From Geovibrio thiophilus (GTDB lineage: Bacteria > Chrysiogenota > Deferribacteres > Deferribacterales > Geovibrionaceae): a DNA stretch of 64,000 nt. Shown here piece after piece: positions 25,697 to 35,252 of the stretch; the stretch's first letter is position 1; every line of letters begins with the position of its first letter. The position numbers and the translations under genes were made by a program. Location: positions 1 through 64,000 of the forward strand of contig NZ_CP035108.1 of the NCBI RefSeq assembly GCF_004087915.1, in the 5' to 3' direction. The notes below the pieces were generated by a model that saw only the letters and a list, made by a program, of their open reading frames with translations, was not told the origin of the DNA and did no database searches.

Positions 25697-27136
25697 ATGA
25701 AATACGAAGCTGTCATAGGGCTTGAGGTACACGCTCAGCTCTCAACAAAATCAAAAATATTCTGCTCCTGCTCCACTGCCTTCGGAGCGGAAGCAAATTC
25801 GCAGGTATGCCCCATATGCCTCGGCATGCCCGGCACACTGCCTGTTTTGAACAAAAAAGTAGTGGAATACACCGTGAAGACGGGGCTCTCAGTCGGCTGC
25901 CGCATTGCGGAGAAAAGCATTTTCGCCCGCAAAAACTACTTTTACCCCGACCTGCCGAAAAACTACCAGATCTCACAGTACGAGCTGCCCACCTGCATAG
26001 GCGGTGAGATACACATAGAACTTGAGGACGGAAGCAAAAAAGTAATCGGTCTCACCCGAATCCACATCGAAGAGGATGCGGGAAAATCTATCCACGGCGA
26101 GAACCTCGGTTCCGCCGGAAACAGCTTCATCGACCTTAACCGCACGGGAACTCCCCTTATGGAGATAGTTTCCGAGCCGGACATGAGAACCGGAGAAGAA
26201 GCCAGAGCATACCTCACCAAGCTGAAATCCATACTGAAATATCTGGATATAGCAGACTGCAATATGGAAGAAGGATCACTCCGCTGCGACGCAAACGTCT
26301 CCATACGCCCCATAGGTCAGGAAAAGCTGGGCACAAAGGCTGAGATAAAAAACATGAACTCCTTCCGCAATGTGCAGAAGGCGATAGAATATGAAATACG
26401 CCGTCAGGAAAAAGTGCTGAACGAAGGCGGGCGGATAGTTCAGGAAACAAGGCTCTGGGATGCCGCCAAAGGAATAACCGTATCCATGCGCAGCAAGGAA
26501 GAGGCAAACGACTACCGCTACTTCCCCGACCCTGACCTTGTGCCGATAATCCTCAGCGATGAGTATGTCGAAGCCGTGCGCGCCACGCTCCCTGAACTGC
26601 CCGATGCCAAGATGGCACGCTTTATGAGCGAATACGCCCTGCCGGAGCATGACGCAATAGCCCTCACCGCTGAAAAAGCATATGCGGACTACTTTGAGGA
26701 AGCTCTCAAAGGCTTCAATAACCCGAAAATGATCGCAAACTGGATCCTCTCAGAGGTGCTCAGCACACTGAATGAGAAGCAGTGCGGCATATCAGATGCG
26801 GGCATATCCCCATCCCAGCTTGCGGAACTGGTAAGCCTGATAGACAGCGGCAAAATCAGCGGAAAAATAGCCAAAGACGTTTACAAAGCAGTGATCGACA
26901 CCGGCAAAAACCCCGCCAATATAGTCGAGAGACAGGGACTGGTGCAGAACTCCGATTCAGGCGAGCTTGAGGCGATCGTGAAACAGGTCATAGACTCAAG
27001 CCCCGCAGAAGCCGAAAGATATAAAAACGGCGAAAAACGCCTACAGGGGTTCTTCGTCGGACAGGTTATGAAACTCTCAAAAGGGAAAGCAAACCCGCAG
27101 ATGGTAAACGATATTATCGCTAAACTTCTGGGCTAG
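25697..27136 (+). CDS. gatB: Asp/Glu-tRNA amidotransferase subunit B
   Basis: 479 aa kinase/amidotransferase subunit that phosphorylates the misacylated tRNA and accepts ammonia from GatA. The N-terminal signature YEAVIGLEVHAQLSTKSKIFCSC and zinc-binding Cys pairs (CSCS...CPIC) are present, along with the DLPKNYQISQYE motif, and a C-terminal YqeY-like tail domain (about 330-479). It closes the gatCAB unit; an R2 repeat follows the stop. Confidence 0.97.
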   Translation: MKYEAVIGLEVHAQLSTKSKIFCSCSTAFGAEANSQVCPICLGMPGTLPVLNKKVVEYTVKTGLSVGCRIAEKSIFARKNYFYPDLPKNYQISQYELPTCIGGEIHIELEDGSKKVIGLTRIHIEEDAGKSIHGENLGSAGNSFIDLNRTGTPLMEIVSEPDMRTGEEARAYLTKLKSILKYLDIADCNMEEGSLRCDANVSIRPIGQEKLGTKAEIKNMNSFRNVQKAIEYEIRRQEKVLNEGGRIVQETRLWDAAKGITVSMRSKEEANDYRYFPDPDLVPIILSDEYVEAVRATLPELPDAKMARFMSEYALPEHDAIALTAEKAYADYFEEALKGFNNPKMIANWILSEVLSTLNEKQCGISDAGISPSQLAELVSLIDSGKISGKIAKDVYKAVIDTGKNPANIVERQGLVQNSDSGELEAIVKQVIDSSPAEAERYKNGEKRLQGFFVGQVMKLSKGKANPQMVNDIIAKLLG

Positions 27137-27142
27137 GGTTAA

Positions 27143-27296
27143 CCTGCGAAGCAAATAAAAAATTTTGAAGGGGTTTGGGGGAAAGCTTTTTTAAAAGTTT
27201 CCCCATGAAAACAACTTTTTTTAATCTTGAGGACACCTTTCTTTTATGGCAAAGAAAGGTATCCTCAAACTCCTTCCAAAGAAACCAAAACTTTAA
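27143..27296 (+). repeat. R2 repeat copy 2 (most complete)
   Basis: Order: TGCGAAGCAAATAAAAAATT, then GAAGGGGTTTGGGGG; hairpin a with arms GGGGAAA and TTTCCCC (about 27176-27204); hairpin b (27229-27266) with arms GAGGACACCTTTCTTT and AAAGAAAGGTATCCTC (one mismatch); then CTCCTTCCAAAGAAACC. It separates gatB from mce and has no coding potential. Confidence 0.75.
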
Positions 27297-27332
27297 ACTG
27301 CTTCTGAAAAATATACTCACACAGGTGATTTT

Positions 27333-27737
27333 ATGCTGGAAAAGATTGATCACATCGGAATAGCGGTCAGGAATCTGGACGAGGCGCTGAAATTTTACGG
27401 CGTTATGGGTGCTGGTGCTGATCATTTTGAGGAAGTTCCCGCGCAGAAGGTGCGTGTGGCGTTCATCAATGTCGGCGGCGTGAATATCGAGCTTCTGGAG
27501 CCCACGAGCGAGGAGAGCCCCATCGCCAAGTATCTTGAAAAGAAGGGTGAGGGCATTCACCACATAGCTTACAGGGTGCCCTGTATAAGAACGGCGCTGG
27601 ACAAACTCAGGGCAGAGGGGATAAAGCTCATTGACGAAGAGCCCAAGCCCGGGGCTCACGGCATGCAGATAGCCTTTGTTCATCCGAAAAGCGTAAACGG
27701 CGTGCTCACGGAGCTTTCACAAGCGGGTGATCATTAA
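27333..27737 (+). CDS. mce: Methylmalonyl-CoA epimerase
   Basis: 134 aa vicinal-oxygen-chelate fold enzyme that interconverts (2R)- and (2S)-methylmalonyl-CoA in propionate metabolism. Metal ligands are visible: His in IDHIGIAV, His in GIHHIAYRV and Glu in VNIELLEP, with a closing glutamate further on. Preceded by a weak AGGTG. No mutase or carboxylase gene is adjacent; two LysO-like genes follow at once, which may only be positional. Confidence 0.92.
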   Translation: MLEKIDHIGIAVRNLDEALKFYGVMGAGADHFEEVPAQKVRVAFINVGGVNIELLEPTSEESPIAKYLEKKGEGIHHIAYRVPCIRTALDKLRAEGIKLIDEEPKPGAHGMQIAFVHPKSVNGVLTELSQAGDH

Positions 27738-27740
27738 TCT

Positions 27741-28013
27741 ATGCTGTACTACATTCTGGCGGTTATCGCAGGGCTGATTCCGTCTCTTTTCCTGCCTGAA
27801 GGGTATCTGGGGCATGTACGGAGGCATCTTTTTACATTCAGCCTTGTGGGATTATTGTTTTTCATGGGCGTAAATCTCGGCAAGGACCCGCATATACTTG
27901 AAAAACTGGCGGACTACGGACTTACGTCTTTTATTATATCTGTATTTGTCATTGTTTTCAGCGTGGCGTTCGTCCTGCTGTTTGTTCGTTTATTCGGTAA
28001 AAAAGAATGCTGA
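27741..28013 (+). CDS. LysO-type lysine exporter, N-terminal half (split gene)
   Basis: 90 aa with three membrane helices; matches the N-terminal part of LysO (YbjE, DUF340) lysine exporters, which are single proteins of about 300 aa in enterobacteria. Its 3' end overlaps the start of the next gene, which encodes the remaining helices, by 7 bp in another frame. The two together give about 287 aa, so this looks like a split transporter that reassembles from two chains, not a broken gene: both halves have clean starts and stops. Confidence 0.75.
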   Translation: MLYYILAVIAGLIPSLFLPEGYLGHVRRHLFTFSLVGLLFFMGVNLGKDPHILEKLADYGLTSFIISVFVIVFSVAFVLLFVRLFGKKEC

Positions 28014-28600
28014 TTATACTTATTGTCTCTGTTGTTACAGGAGCTTTCCTTTCGTTCAACGGTCTGCTTCCGGAAGTTCTCGTAAATAATAACGGCTTGC
28101 TGGTTGAGGCTATGCTTTATCTTATGCTTTTCCTCATCGGCTTTGATCTGGGCACATCCAGAGCGGGGCTGAAGGCTACACTCAAGCCGGACAGATACCT
28201 GATCATAGTGCCTGCGGGGACAATTGCCGGCACCATTTTCGGCGGCTTTCTCTGCTCATTTGTCATAGATCTTTCCGCCATGGATTCCATGGCAGTTGCC
28301 TCAGGCTTCGGCTGGTATTCGTTTTCGGCAGTCATCCTCGCTAAGGTAAAAAGCGCGGAGCTCGGGGCAATCGCATTCCTCTCAAACGTTATCCGTGAGA
28401 GCCTCACCCTTGTCAGCGTGCCGTTCATCGCCAAATATTTCGGTCAATACGCTGCTATCGCCCCGGGCGGAGCAACCACAATGGATGTTACCCTGCCTGT
28501 GATAGAGAAATTCGCAGGAAGACGCGCGGCGCTCATCGGCTTTGTTCAGGGGGTTCTGCTCACCGGACTGACTCCGTTCATTATCCAGCTTTTTATTTAA
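28007..28600 (+). CDS. LysO-type lysine exporter, C-terminal half (split gene)
   Basis: 197 aa with about five helices. The LIGFDLGTSRAG motif, ASGFGWYSFSAVI and the NVIRESLTLVSVPF followed by APGGATTMDVTLPV are the family hallmarks. It starts 7 bp before the end of the N-terminal half, so translation is probably coupled. Known members export L-lysine and its analogues; substrate specificity here is inferred. Confidence 0.8.
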   Translation: MLIILIVSVVTGAFLSFNGLLPEVLVNNNGLLVEAMLYLMLFLIGFDLGTSRAGLKATLKPDRYLIIVPAGTIAGTIFGGFLCSFVIDLSAMDSMAVASGFGWYSFSAVILAKVKSAELGAIAFLSNVIRESLTLVSVPFIAKYFGQYAAIAPGGATTMDVTLPVIEKFAGRRAALIGFVQGVLLTGLTPFIIQLFI

Positions 28601-28690
28601 AGGCTAACTTTTCTGCCCATATGTAATTATTCACATACGTTCTATCTACATCTCTGCTAGAATTATTTATATATCTAATAGAGGTGTGTG

Positions 28691-29668
28691 ATGCGGTATT
28701 TCAGGATTTTATTAATAGTATTCTCAGTATCAGTGCTTTTTGCATGCAACAGTGGAAGCGGCAGTTCATCGGATGAAAATGACGATATTGGCTACACTGC
28801 GGCGGATATGGACGGAGTCTGGAATGTGAGCGGCTTCGGAAGCGACCCGGACTACTTCATCGACAGAGGTGAGGTTACCTACAGCTTAAACGGAAATGTC
28901 AGCAGCACACTCAGCAGCAGGCTGGCGGGAACCGGCTACACCGCAGAGGTTATTAATGATGGTTCCAGAGTTGATATGATCATCTCACCTGAAATGACAA
29001 TTCCGGGAACCGGCGGCGCATCAGACGAGAACCAGTATTTCGGTTTCCTAGACTACGGCAAAACAATCATTCCTTACTTCAATGAATACGAATACAGAAA
29101 ATATTTTCTGGGACTTGAACTTAAAAGAGGCTCAAGCTATGCCCTGAGTGACTTGCAGGGAGAGTGGGAGTTTGTCTCCGTCTCATATTCCGGTATTCAA
29201 TGGTTCGCTAAGGGAGCTGTTACAGCCGCTGCGAACGGAGAATTCACCGGTTCGCTGACAAACAACTCCGAAATTACATCGCCTTTCAGCGGCACATTCG
29301 GCATTGACAGCACAGGTCTTGTCACAGTGGAGGAGAGTTTCGGTCTGATAGGCTGGATGGATGCGGGAAAAACAGTGTTCACTCTCAGTTATTACGATGA
29401 AGATTCCCCGCAGCTTCAGCGATACTATGTGTTCGCTAAAAAGCCGGCGTCTGTTTCTCCCGCGGATTTCCAGACTACATGGTCATCTCTGTCGATGAAC
29501 TTCATTACCATGTACAGAGGCTGGTCATCGGTTTCCTACGGTATAGAACCGGACGAAAACTGCATAGTTGATTCCGACAAAACATTTCAGGCGTGTGTGA
29601 GGAATGACGGCGGGCAGATTCTTGAACTGCGCATCCGCAATGTGAAAAACCGTAATATGTTTCAATAG
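28691..29668 (+). CDS. Hypothetical lipoprotein with two similar domains
   Basis: 325 aa from the ATG at 28691, with GAGGTG just upstream (an overlapping GTG at 28688 is the other choice). The signal peptide ends in a lipobox (VLFAC), followed by a Ser/Gly-rich linker. Two segments begin alike (AADMDGVWNVSGF near 35 and LSDLQGEWEFVSVSYS near 155) and each continues as a beta-rich region with GxVTxxxNGxFxG-like strands, suggesting duplicated calycin-like or beta-sandwich domains. I do not recognise the family. Confidence 0.75.
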   Translation: MRYFRILLIVFSVSVLFACNSGSGSSSDENDDIGYTAADMDGVWNVSGFGSDPDYFIDRGEVTYSLNGNVSSTLSSRLAGTGYTAEVINDGSRVDMIISPEMTIPGTGGASDENQYFGFLDYGKTIIPYFNEYEYRKYFLGLELKRGSSYALSDLQGEWEFVSVSYSGIQWFAKGAVTAAANGEFTGSLTNNSEITSPFSGTFGIDSTGLVTVEESFGLIGWMDAGKTVFTLSYYDEDSPQLQRYYVFAKKPASVSPADFQTTWSSLSMNFITMYRGWSSVSYGIEPDENCIVDSDKTFQACVRNDGGQILELRIRNVKNRNMFQ

Positions 29669-29670
29669 GT

Positions 29671-29703
29671 AAAAAGGCTGATGCGGTCGAAACTGCATCA
29701 GCC
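29671..29703 (-). terminator. Intrinsic terminator of the collagen-like gene
   Basis: GGCTGATGC and GCATCAGCC pair; on the minus strand the stem is followed by TTTTTACC. It may also stop plus-strand transcripts of the convergent lipoprotein gene, although no T-run follows on that side. Confidence 0.75.
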
Positions 29704-29709
29704 GTCTGT

Positions 29710-30390
29710 TCAGTTTCTCGAAATCTGAAGCGCTACTCCGCCGTCAGAACGGTTTATCATGAGATTAGCCTTGGGCATAACATCGGCAAGCTGAACATCA
29801 TTGCTTGAATCATTTATAAGAGACATAGTGACCGGAGCGGCTGCTATATCTATAATGCCGAATCCGCTTATCTGCCCTGTGCTCAGAAGGCTGCTTGATG
29901 CGATAAAATCTCCCTGTGAGGAGCTGAGCGCAAAGCTTAAATCAGCCGTTGCGGTATTGACAGCTCCGATGAGTCCGTCAGTGGAAACATTCCAGTTAAC
30001 AATGTATCTTCCCATCTCATTAAAAGTTACAATGCCCGTTACACTGTTATAGCTTATATTTCCGCTTGCATAGGTCACACTGTTAAACACCATGTTTGCG
30101 CTGACAGCCACACTGACATCCGCTGAATACGCAGGAGATGTAAGAACATATGTCGCTCCGTCTGAGCCGGCTGGTCCGACCGCTCCCGCAGCTCCTGCGG
30201 GACCCGGTTCTCCCTGCGGACCTGCGGGTCCCTGCTCACCCTGAGGACCGACCGGACCAGCCGGACCTTGTTCGCCCTGAGTGCCGGTTAAACCGTCTGC
30301 ACCATCCGCACCGTCGCTGCCGTCATCAGCACCGCAACCGTATAAAAAAAATGCAAATATAACGAAGATAATCAATATCGTCTTTTTCAT
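29710..30390 (-). CDS. Collagen-like repeat lipoprotein
   Basis: 226 aa from the ATG at 30390 (GAGGTG six bases upstream; a start four codons earlier is less likely). Signal peptide with lipobox LYGC, then about 18 Gly-X-Y triplets ([13 protein letters not shown]..., [16 protein letters not shown]; roughly 25-80), many of them GPAG/GEQG, and a C-terminal beta-rich domain (85-226) that looks like a TNF/C1q-like trimerising head, as in BclA-type proteins. Such proteins form trimeric surface stalks. Surface exposure here is inferred. The promoter holds a perfect palindrome. Confidence 0.85.
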   Translation of the reverse strand: MKKTILIIFVIFAFFLYGCGADDGSDGADGADGLTGTQGEQGPAGPVGPQGEQGPAGPQGEPGPAGAAGAVGPAGSDGATYVLTSPAYSADVSVAVSANMVFNSVTYASGNISYNSVTGIVTFNEMGRYIVNWNVSTDGLIGAVNTATADLSFALSSSQGDFIASSSLLSTGQISGFGIIDIAAAPVTMSLINDSSNDVQLADVMPKANLMINRSDGGVALQISRN

Positions 30391-30429
30391 AAAACACCTC
30401 ATACGTTATTTCAGAGACCTGACTATAAA

Positions 30430-30471
30430 ATTATACACCAAAAGCCTGAGCATATTGTATGAACGTTCATA
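30430..30471 (-). promoter_or_regulatory. Promoter with operator-like palindrome upstream of the collagen-like gene
   Basis: On the minus strand a TATAAT (30435-30430) has ACAATA as a poor -35 (30458-30453) at 17 bp. The perfect 14-bp palindrome TATGAACGTTCATA (30458-30471) touches the -35, the usual site for an activator or repressor dimer. Confidence 0.45.
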
Positions 30472-30559
30472 AATAGGAGGAGAGATTCTCTACTCTTGCA
30501 GCGTCCGCAAGGACACAAAAGCTTCCACATATAAGTGAATTTGACATTATAAAATAAGA

Positions 30560-30588
30560 AAGGCGGCACATATCATATGTGCCGCCTT
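30560..30588 (-). terminator. Intrinsic terminator after rpsU
   Basis: A 14-bp perfect stem (AAGGCGGCACATAT and its complement, one-base loop) followed on the minus strand by CTTATTTTAT. It lies 30 bp past the rpsU stop. Confidence 0.75.
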
Positions 30589-30618
30589 AGGTATAAAGAC
30601 CGTTCTACAACGGAAACT

Positions 30619-30837
30619 TTAATAGTACTTATACTTTTCTTGAAGCTTTCTCTGAAGCTTCTGCTGCTTCCTTCTGGCTTTGAGAAGTTTCTTCCTGCGG
30701 ACTTCCGTAGGTTTCTCATAGTAGGTGTGTCTTTTGATCTCTCTTATAAGACCTTCACGCTCTACTTTCTTCTTCAGAAGTTTGAGTGCGTAATCAACGT
30801 TATCGCCCTCAACCCTAACTGCTGCGTTAGTAGCCAA
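30619..30837 (-). CDS. rpsU: 30S ribosomal protein bS21
   Basis: 72 aa from a TTG at 30837, preceded by AAAGGA at nine bases; an in-frame GTG at 30846 (75 aa) is possible but its Shine-Dalgarno would be only a base or two away. The family core VRVEGDNVDYALKLLKKKVEREGLIREIKRH and a basic C-terminus (RRKKLLKARRKQQKLQRKL) identify bS21, which helps 30S subunits pair with mRNA. It lies downstream of lon with 7-16 bp between, so it may share lon transcription, and it has its own terminator. Confidence 0.93.
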   Translation of the reverse strand: MATNAAVRVEGDNVDYALKLLKKKVEREGLIREIKRHTYYEKPTEVRRKKLLKARRKQQKLQRKLQEKYKYY

Positions 30838-30853
30838 AGTAATCACATCCTTT

Positions 30854-33163
30854 TTATTTGATAATTACGGTTTCAAGCACCTGATCAATATTATCGAAGA
30901 GGTGGAACCGAGTTTCGTTTTTAACATCAGCCGGAATATCTGTCAAGTCCTTTTCATTGGCGGACGGGAGGATAATCTCCTTCACGCCTGCCCTGTGAGC
31001 GGCGAGCACCTTTTCTTTTATTCCGCCCACGGGAAGAACCCTTCCTCTGAGGGTTATCTCTCCGGTCATGGCCACCCGGCAGTTTACATCCAGCCCTGAA
31101 AGAGCGGACATAATAGCAGTAGTCATAGTTATACCCGCTGAGGGACCGTCCTTCGGCACTGCGCCTTCAGGAACATGGAGGTGTATGTCGTTGTCCTTGA
31201 ACATATAAGCAGGTATGCCGAATTTATCCGCCCGACTCTTCACAACGGAAAGAGCCGTTTTTGCGGATTCGCTCATCACCTCGCCCAGCTTGCCGGTAAG
31301 CTCCAGCCTGCCGCTGCCGGGGAAGACGGAAACCTCTATCTGAAGTATATCACCGCCGTAGGGTGTCCAAGCAAGCCCTGTGGCTATGCCCTTATCCCTG
31401 TCCTCTCGGAGCTCCTCGTGGCGGTATTTCTTCTTGCCGAGCATCTTTTCCACAGCTTCGGCGTTTATTTTTACAGTCTTTTTCTTTTTATTCTGAACGA
31501 GAGCCCTCGCAGCCTTGCGGATTACCGACGCTATCTCCCTCTCAAGGGTGCGGACACCCGCCTCACGGGTGTAGCTTCTGATTATCTCGCTGATTGCGGA
31601 GTCAGCTATCTTCACCTGACCCGCAGTTAAGCTGTGCTCCTCAAGCTGCTTGGGAATAAGGAAGTTTTTACCTATGCTGAACTTCTCCTTCTCCGTGTAG
31701 CCGGCAAGCCCGATTATCTCCATCCTGTCCAAGAGCGGGGCGGGGATGCTCTCCACACTGTTTGCGGTGGTGATGAACAGAACCTTTGAGAGGTCGAACT
31801 CAACTTCCATATAATGATCCATGAAAGTCGAATTCTGTTCAGGATCAAGAGTTTCAAGCAACGCGCTTGAGGGATCGCCTCTGTAATCTGAACCTAGCTT
31901 GTCTACCTCGTCCAGCAGAAACACAGGGTTCATGCTGCCCGATTTTTTTATGGACTGAATTATTTTGCCGGGCAGAGCGCCCACATATGTTCTTCTATGA
32001 CCACGGATTTCCGCTTCATCTCTCATACCGCCCAAACTCATGCGGACAAACTTTCTCCCCATGGATTCGGCGATTGATCTGGCTAGTGATGTCTTGCCCA
32101 CTCCGGGAGGACCGGCGAAACAGATTATCGGTCCTTTCAGCCTTTTGGAAAGGGAACGCACAGCGAGATATTCCAGTATGCGCTCCTTCGGCTTTTCAAG
32201 TCCGAAGTGATCACGGTTGAGTATCTCCTCCGCCCTTGAAATATCAAGATTATCCTCGGTGGTTTTTCCCCACGGGATGTTCACAAGCCAGTCCAGATAG
32301 TTTCTTGATACCGTTGTTTCGGAGCTCATAGAGGGCATGCTGCGGAACTTTTTCAGTTCCTTCGTTGCCTTTTCCCGCACCTCGTCCGGCATGGAGGATT
32401 CCTTTATCTTCGCCTCAAGCTCATCGGCTTCCGCCTTTGGATCCTCATCACGTCCGAGTTCCTTGTTGATAGCCTTTATCTGCTCACCGAGATAATATTC
32501 TCTCTGAGCTTTTGCCATCTGTGTTTTGACTTTCTTTTTGATTCTTTCGTCTATGCGGATCAGCTCTATCTCTGTAAAAAGGGTTTCCATAACCTTTTCC
32601 ACCCGCTCGGGCAGGCTGTTTATTACAAGAATTTCCTGATGAGTTTCATTTTTGACATGCACACTGCCCGCTATCATCCATGTAAGTGTTTCAAGATCCC
32701 GCAGGTTTTTTATGTTCTCACGCACAGCGGGATCAACCTTGCCGGAGAGCTCCGCGTAGTCGTTGAAGGCTTTCATAAGCCCTGCTGTCATGGCTTGCGT
32801 GTTTTCATATTCTTCTTTTTCGATCAGGGGGAGCACTTCGGCGTACAGACATTCTGGTTCATCAAGAAACTTTTCGACCTTGCCTTTGGTGAGTCCCTCA
32901 ACAAGGATCTTGATGGAGCCGTCAGGCAGCTTAAGAACCTGAAGCACCTTAGCTATTGTGCCTATCTCGTTGAGATCGTCCTGACCGGGTTCATTGACCG
33001 TAAGGTCTTTCTGGAGGGTAAAAAATATGCGCCTGTCGGTTGATTCGGCTATATCGACAGCCTCAACGGACTTTTTTCTGCCAAGGAAAACGGGAGTAAT
33101 CATACCCGGGTATATAACCATATCCCTCAGAGGGATAAGGGCGTATTGCTCGCTTATGCTCAC
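30854..33163 (-). CDS. lon: ATP-dependent protease Lon
   Basis: 769 aa. The N-terminal substrate domain ([19 protein letters not shown]), coiled-coil region, AAA+ module with Walker [10 protein letters not shown] and a C-terminal protease with the Ser-Lys dyad: Ser675 in DGPSAG and Lys718 in [15 protein letters not shown] start with AGGTG six bases before. It degrades misfolded and regulatory proteins. Order tig-clpP-clpX-lon is the classic proteostasis arrangement; no heat-shock operator was recognised by eye. Confidence 0.97.
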   Translation of the reverse strand: MSISEQYALIPLRDMVIYPGMITPVFLGRKKSVEAVDIAESTDRRIFFTLQKDLTVNEPGQDDLNEIGTIAKVLQVLKLPDGSIKILVEGLTKGKVEKFLDEPECLYAEVLPLIEKEEYENTQAMTAGLMKAFNDYAELSGKVDPAVRENIKNLRDLETLTWMIAGSVHVKNETHQEILVINSLPERVEKVMETLFTEIELIRIDERIKKKVKTQMAKAQREYYLGEQIKAINKELGRDEDPKAEADELEAKIKESSMPDEVREKATKELKKFRSMPSMSSETTVSRNYLDWLVNIPWGKTTEDNLDISRAEEILNRDHFGLEKPKERILEYLAVRSLSKRLKGPIICFAGPPGVGKTSLARSIAESMGRKFVRMSLGGMRDEAEIRGHRRTYVGALPGKIIQSIKKSGSMNPVFLLDEVDKLGSDYRGDPSSALLETLDPEQNSTFMDHYMEVEFDLSKVLFITTANSVESIPAPLLDRMEIIGLAGYTEKEKFSIGKNFLIPKQLEEHSLTAGQVKIADSAISEIIRSYTREAGVRTLEREIASVIRKAARALVQNKKKKTVKINAEAVEKMLGKKKYRHEELREDRDKGIATGLAWTPYGGDILQIEVSVFPGSGRLELTGKLGEVMSESAKTALSVVKSRADKFGIPAYMFKDNDIHLHVPEGAVPKDGPSAGITMTTAIMSALSGLDVNCRVAMTGEITLRGRVLPVGGIKEKVLAAHRAGVKEIILPSANEKDLTDIPADVKNETRFHLFDNIDQVLETVIIK

Positions 33164-33275
33164 TTATTACACCTGTATGGAGAATTAAAAAGGAAAAGGA
33201 AAGAGGGCTCTCTCCGCTCCGCAGGAAACACCCCCGCCAAGGAGGGTGTCGTGCGATTCTGAAGCGGATAACAGG

Positions 33276-34511
33276 CTAAGCTGTTTCCTTTTGATTTTCA
33301 TAGATTATAATCGGTTTTGCTTTTCCGGCGATAACATCTTCGTTCACCACACACTCTTTCACATTCTTGAGAGACGGAACTTCATACATGATGTCCATCA
33401 TCGCCTCTTCAAGTATGGAGCGCAGACCCCTTGCCCCTGTCTTTCTGGTGAGCGCCTGTTTGGCGACAGCCTTAAGGGCGGAGTTGGTGAATTCAAGCTT
33501 CACATCGTCAAACCCGAACATCTCCTTGTACTGGCGGAGAAGCGAGTTCTTCGGTTCTACAAGGATGCGGATCAGCGCGTCTTCGTTAAGGTCCTCAAGA
33601 GCCGCCGTAACGGGAAGCCTGCCGATGAACTCAGGTATAAGCCCGTACTTGCCGAGGTCTTCGGGGCGCACGTTTTTGAGGAGTTCATAGCGCTTCATCT
33701 CTCTTGTTTCGTCTATTTTAGAGCTGAAGCCGAGGGTTTTCTCGCCCATTCTCCTTTTCACTATGTCTTCGATGCCTTCAAAGGCGCCGCCGCATATGAA
33801 GAGGATGTTGGAGGTATCCACCTGAATATATTCCTGATTCGGGTGCTTGCGTCCGCCCTGAGGAGGAACATTGGCAACCGTGCCTTCGATTATTTTAAGC
33901 AGCGCCTGCTGAACGCCTTCGCCGCTGACGTCTCTGGTTATGGAAGGGCTGTCGGTCTTCTTGGAGATTTTATCTATCTCGTCTATAAAGATGATACCCT
34001 TCTGAGCCCGCTCCACATCGTAATCAGCGTTCTGGAGAAGCTTGAGAACAACGTTCTCCACATCCTCGCCGACATAGCCCGCTTCGGTAAGCGTTGTAGC
34101 GTCTGCTATGGCGAAAGGAACATTAAGTATCTTAGCCAGAGTTCTGGCGAGAAGAGTCTTGCCCGTTCCGGTGGGTCCAAGAAGCAGGATGTTGCTTTTT
34201 TCAAGCTCCACATCTGTCTTGCTGCCGTGGAGAATGCGTTTGTAATGGTTATGAACAGCAACGCTGAGAACTTTTTTTGCCTGAAGCTGACCGATAACAT
34301 AGTCATCCAGCTTCTTGCTGAGTTCTCTGGGAGTGAGCAGGTTAAGATCTTTCGTGCTCTGATCTTCAAAGCTGTCTTCACTGAGAATTTCATTGCAGAG
34401 CTCTATGCACTCATTGCAGATGTATACTTCAGGTCCTGCGATGAGCTTTTTGACCTCTTCCTGACTTTTACCGCAGAAAGAGCAGTTGAGTGTTTCTTTA
34501 TTTTTTTTCAT
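33276..34511 (-). CDS. clpX: ClpX, ATPase subunit of ClpXP
   Basis: 411 aa. N-terminal C4 zinc-binding domain (CSFCGKS...CNECIELC, about 9-40), AAA+ unfoldase with Walker A GPTGTGKT, Walker [11 protein letters not shown], and the pore loop GYVGED with Arg fingers further on. It recognises tagged substrates and threads them into ClpP. A 138-bp gap with two hairpins separates it from clpP, and lon follows 112 bp downstream. Confidence 0.97.
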   Translation of the reverse strand: MKKNKETLNCSFCGKSQEEVKKLIAGPEVYICNECIELCNEILSEDSFEDQSTKDLNLLTPRELSKKLDDYVIGQLQAKKVLSVAVHNHYKRILHGSKTDVELEKSNILLLGPTGTGKTLLARTLAKILNVPFAIADATTLTEAGYVGEDVENVVLKLLQNADYDVERAQKGIIFIDEIDKISKKTDSPSITRDVSGEGVQQALLKIIEGTVANVPPQGGRKHPNQEYIQVDTSNILFICGGAFEGIEDIVKRRMGEKTLGFSSKIDETREMKRYELLKNVRPEDLGKYGLIPEFIGRLPVTAALEDLNEDALIRILVEPKNSLLRQYKEMFGFDDVKLEFTNSALKAVAKQALTRKTGARGLRSILEEAMMDIMYEVPSLKNVKECVVNEDVIAGKAKPIIIYENQKETA

Positions 34512-34537
34512 AAAAGTACGCTCCCGTTAAAGGCGGC

Positions 34538-34585
34538 TTCCGCAGGTATATGCGGAAACAGGCACGGAGCGTATCACACCGTGCC
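34538..34585 (-). other. Two hairpins in the clpP-clpX gap
   Basis: TTCCGCA/TGCGGAA (34538-34557) and GGCACGG/CCGTGCC (34561-34585) stand side by side with no T-run, so they look like mRNA-processing or stabilising structures and not a terminator. Confidence 0.4.
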
Positions 34586-34649
34586 GCATTCTGATCAAAA
34601 TACCTGCCTGCGGGCAAATTTCAACCTTATATTTAGTATAAGACTAAAA

Positions 34650-35249
34650 TCAGCCTCTTTTCACAATAACATCGTCAATGAGACCGTAATCTTTAGCCTC
34701 GGTGCTGCTCATGAAAAAGTCGCGGTCGGAGTCCTTCTCAAGTTCCTGCATGCTTTTGCCGGAACGCTCGGAAAGAATCTCATTGAGGAGCCTCTTCATG
34801 CGTCCCACTTCACGGGCGTGAATTTCAATATCTGCCGCCTGACCCTGAAAGCCGCCAAGGGGCTGGTGAATCATTATCCTTGCGTTGGGCACGGCAAATC
34901 TTTTGCCTTTGGCGCCGCAGGCAAGGAGAACAGCGCCCATGCTCGCCGCCTGACCCAGACATATTGTTGATACCGCAGGCTTGATATAGTTCATGGTATC
35001 CATAATAGCGAGCCCGCTGGTTATTACACCGCCCGGGCTGTTGATGTAGAGGAATATATCCTTCTCGGGATCCTCGGCCTCAAGGAAGAGAAGCTGGGCG
35101 ATGATAAGGTTCGCTATCATGTCGTCAATGGGTGTGCCGAGAAAGACAATTCTGTCCTTCAGCAGCCTTGAGTATATGTCGTATGAGCGTTCCCCTCTGC
35201 CTGTCTGTTCGATGACAAAGGGGACGTAAGCGTTTGTTGTTTCCTTCAT
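34650..35249 (-). CDS. clpP: ClpP protease subunit
   Basis: 199 aa serine protease that forms a tetradecameric chamber with ClpX. The full triad is present: Ser103 in GQAASMG, His128 in MIHQPLGG and Asp177 in DSDRDFFMS. The N-terminal axial loop and YINSPGG oxyanion region are intact. It starts 3 bp after the tig stop, so the two are co-transcribed. Confidence 0.97.
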   Translation of the reverse strand: MKETTNAYVPFVIEQTGRGERSYDIYSRLLKDRIVFLGTPIDDMIANLIIAQLLFLEAEDPEKDIFLYINSPGGVITSGLAIMDTMNYIKPAVSTICLGQAASMGAVLLACGAKGKRFAVPNARIMIHQPLGGFQGQAADIEIHAREVGRMKRLLNEILSERSGKSMQELEKDSDRDFFMSSTEAKDYGLIDDVIVKRG

Positions 35250-35252
35250 AAA

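Noticed and set aside
33246-34970. 574-aa plus-strand frame opposite clpX
   Set aside because: Antisense shadow of clpX with no domain signature.
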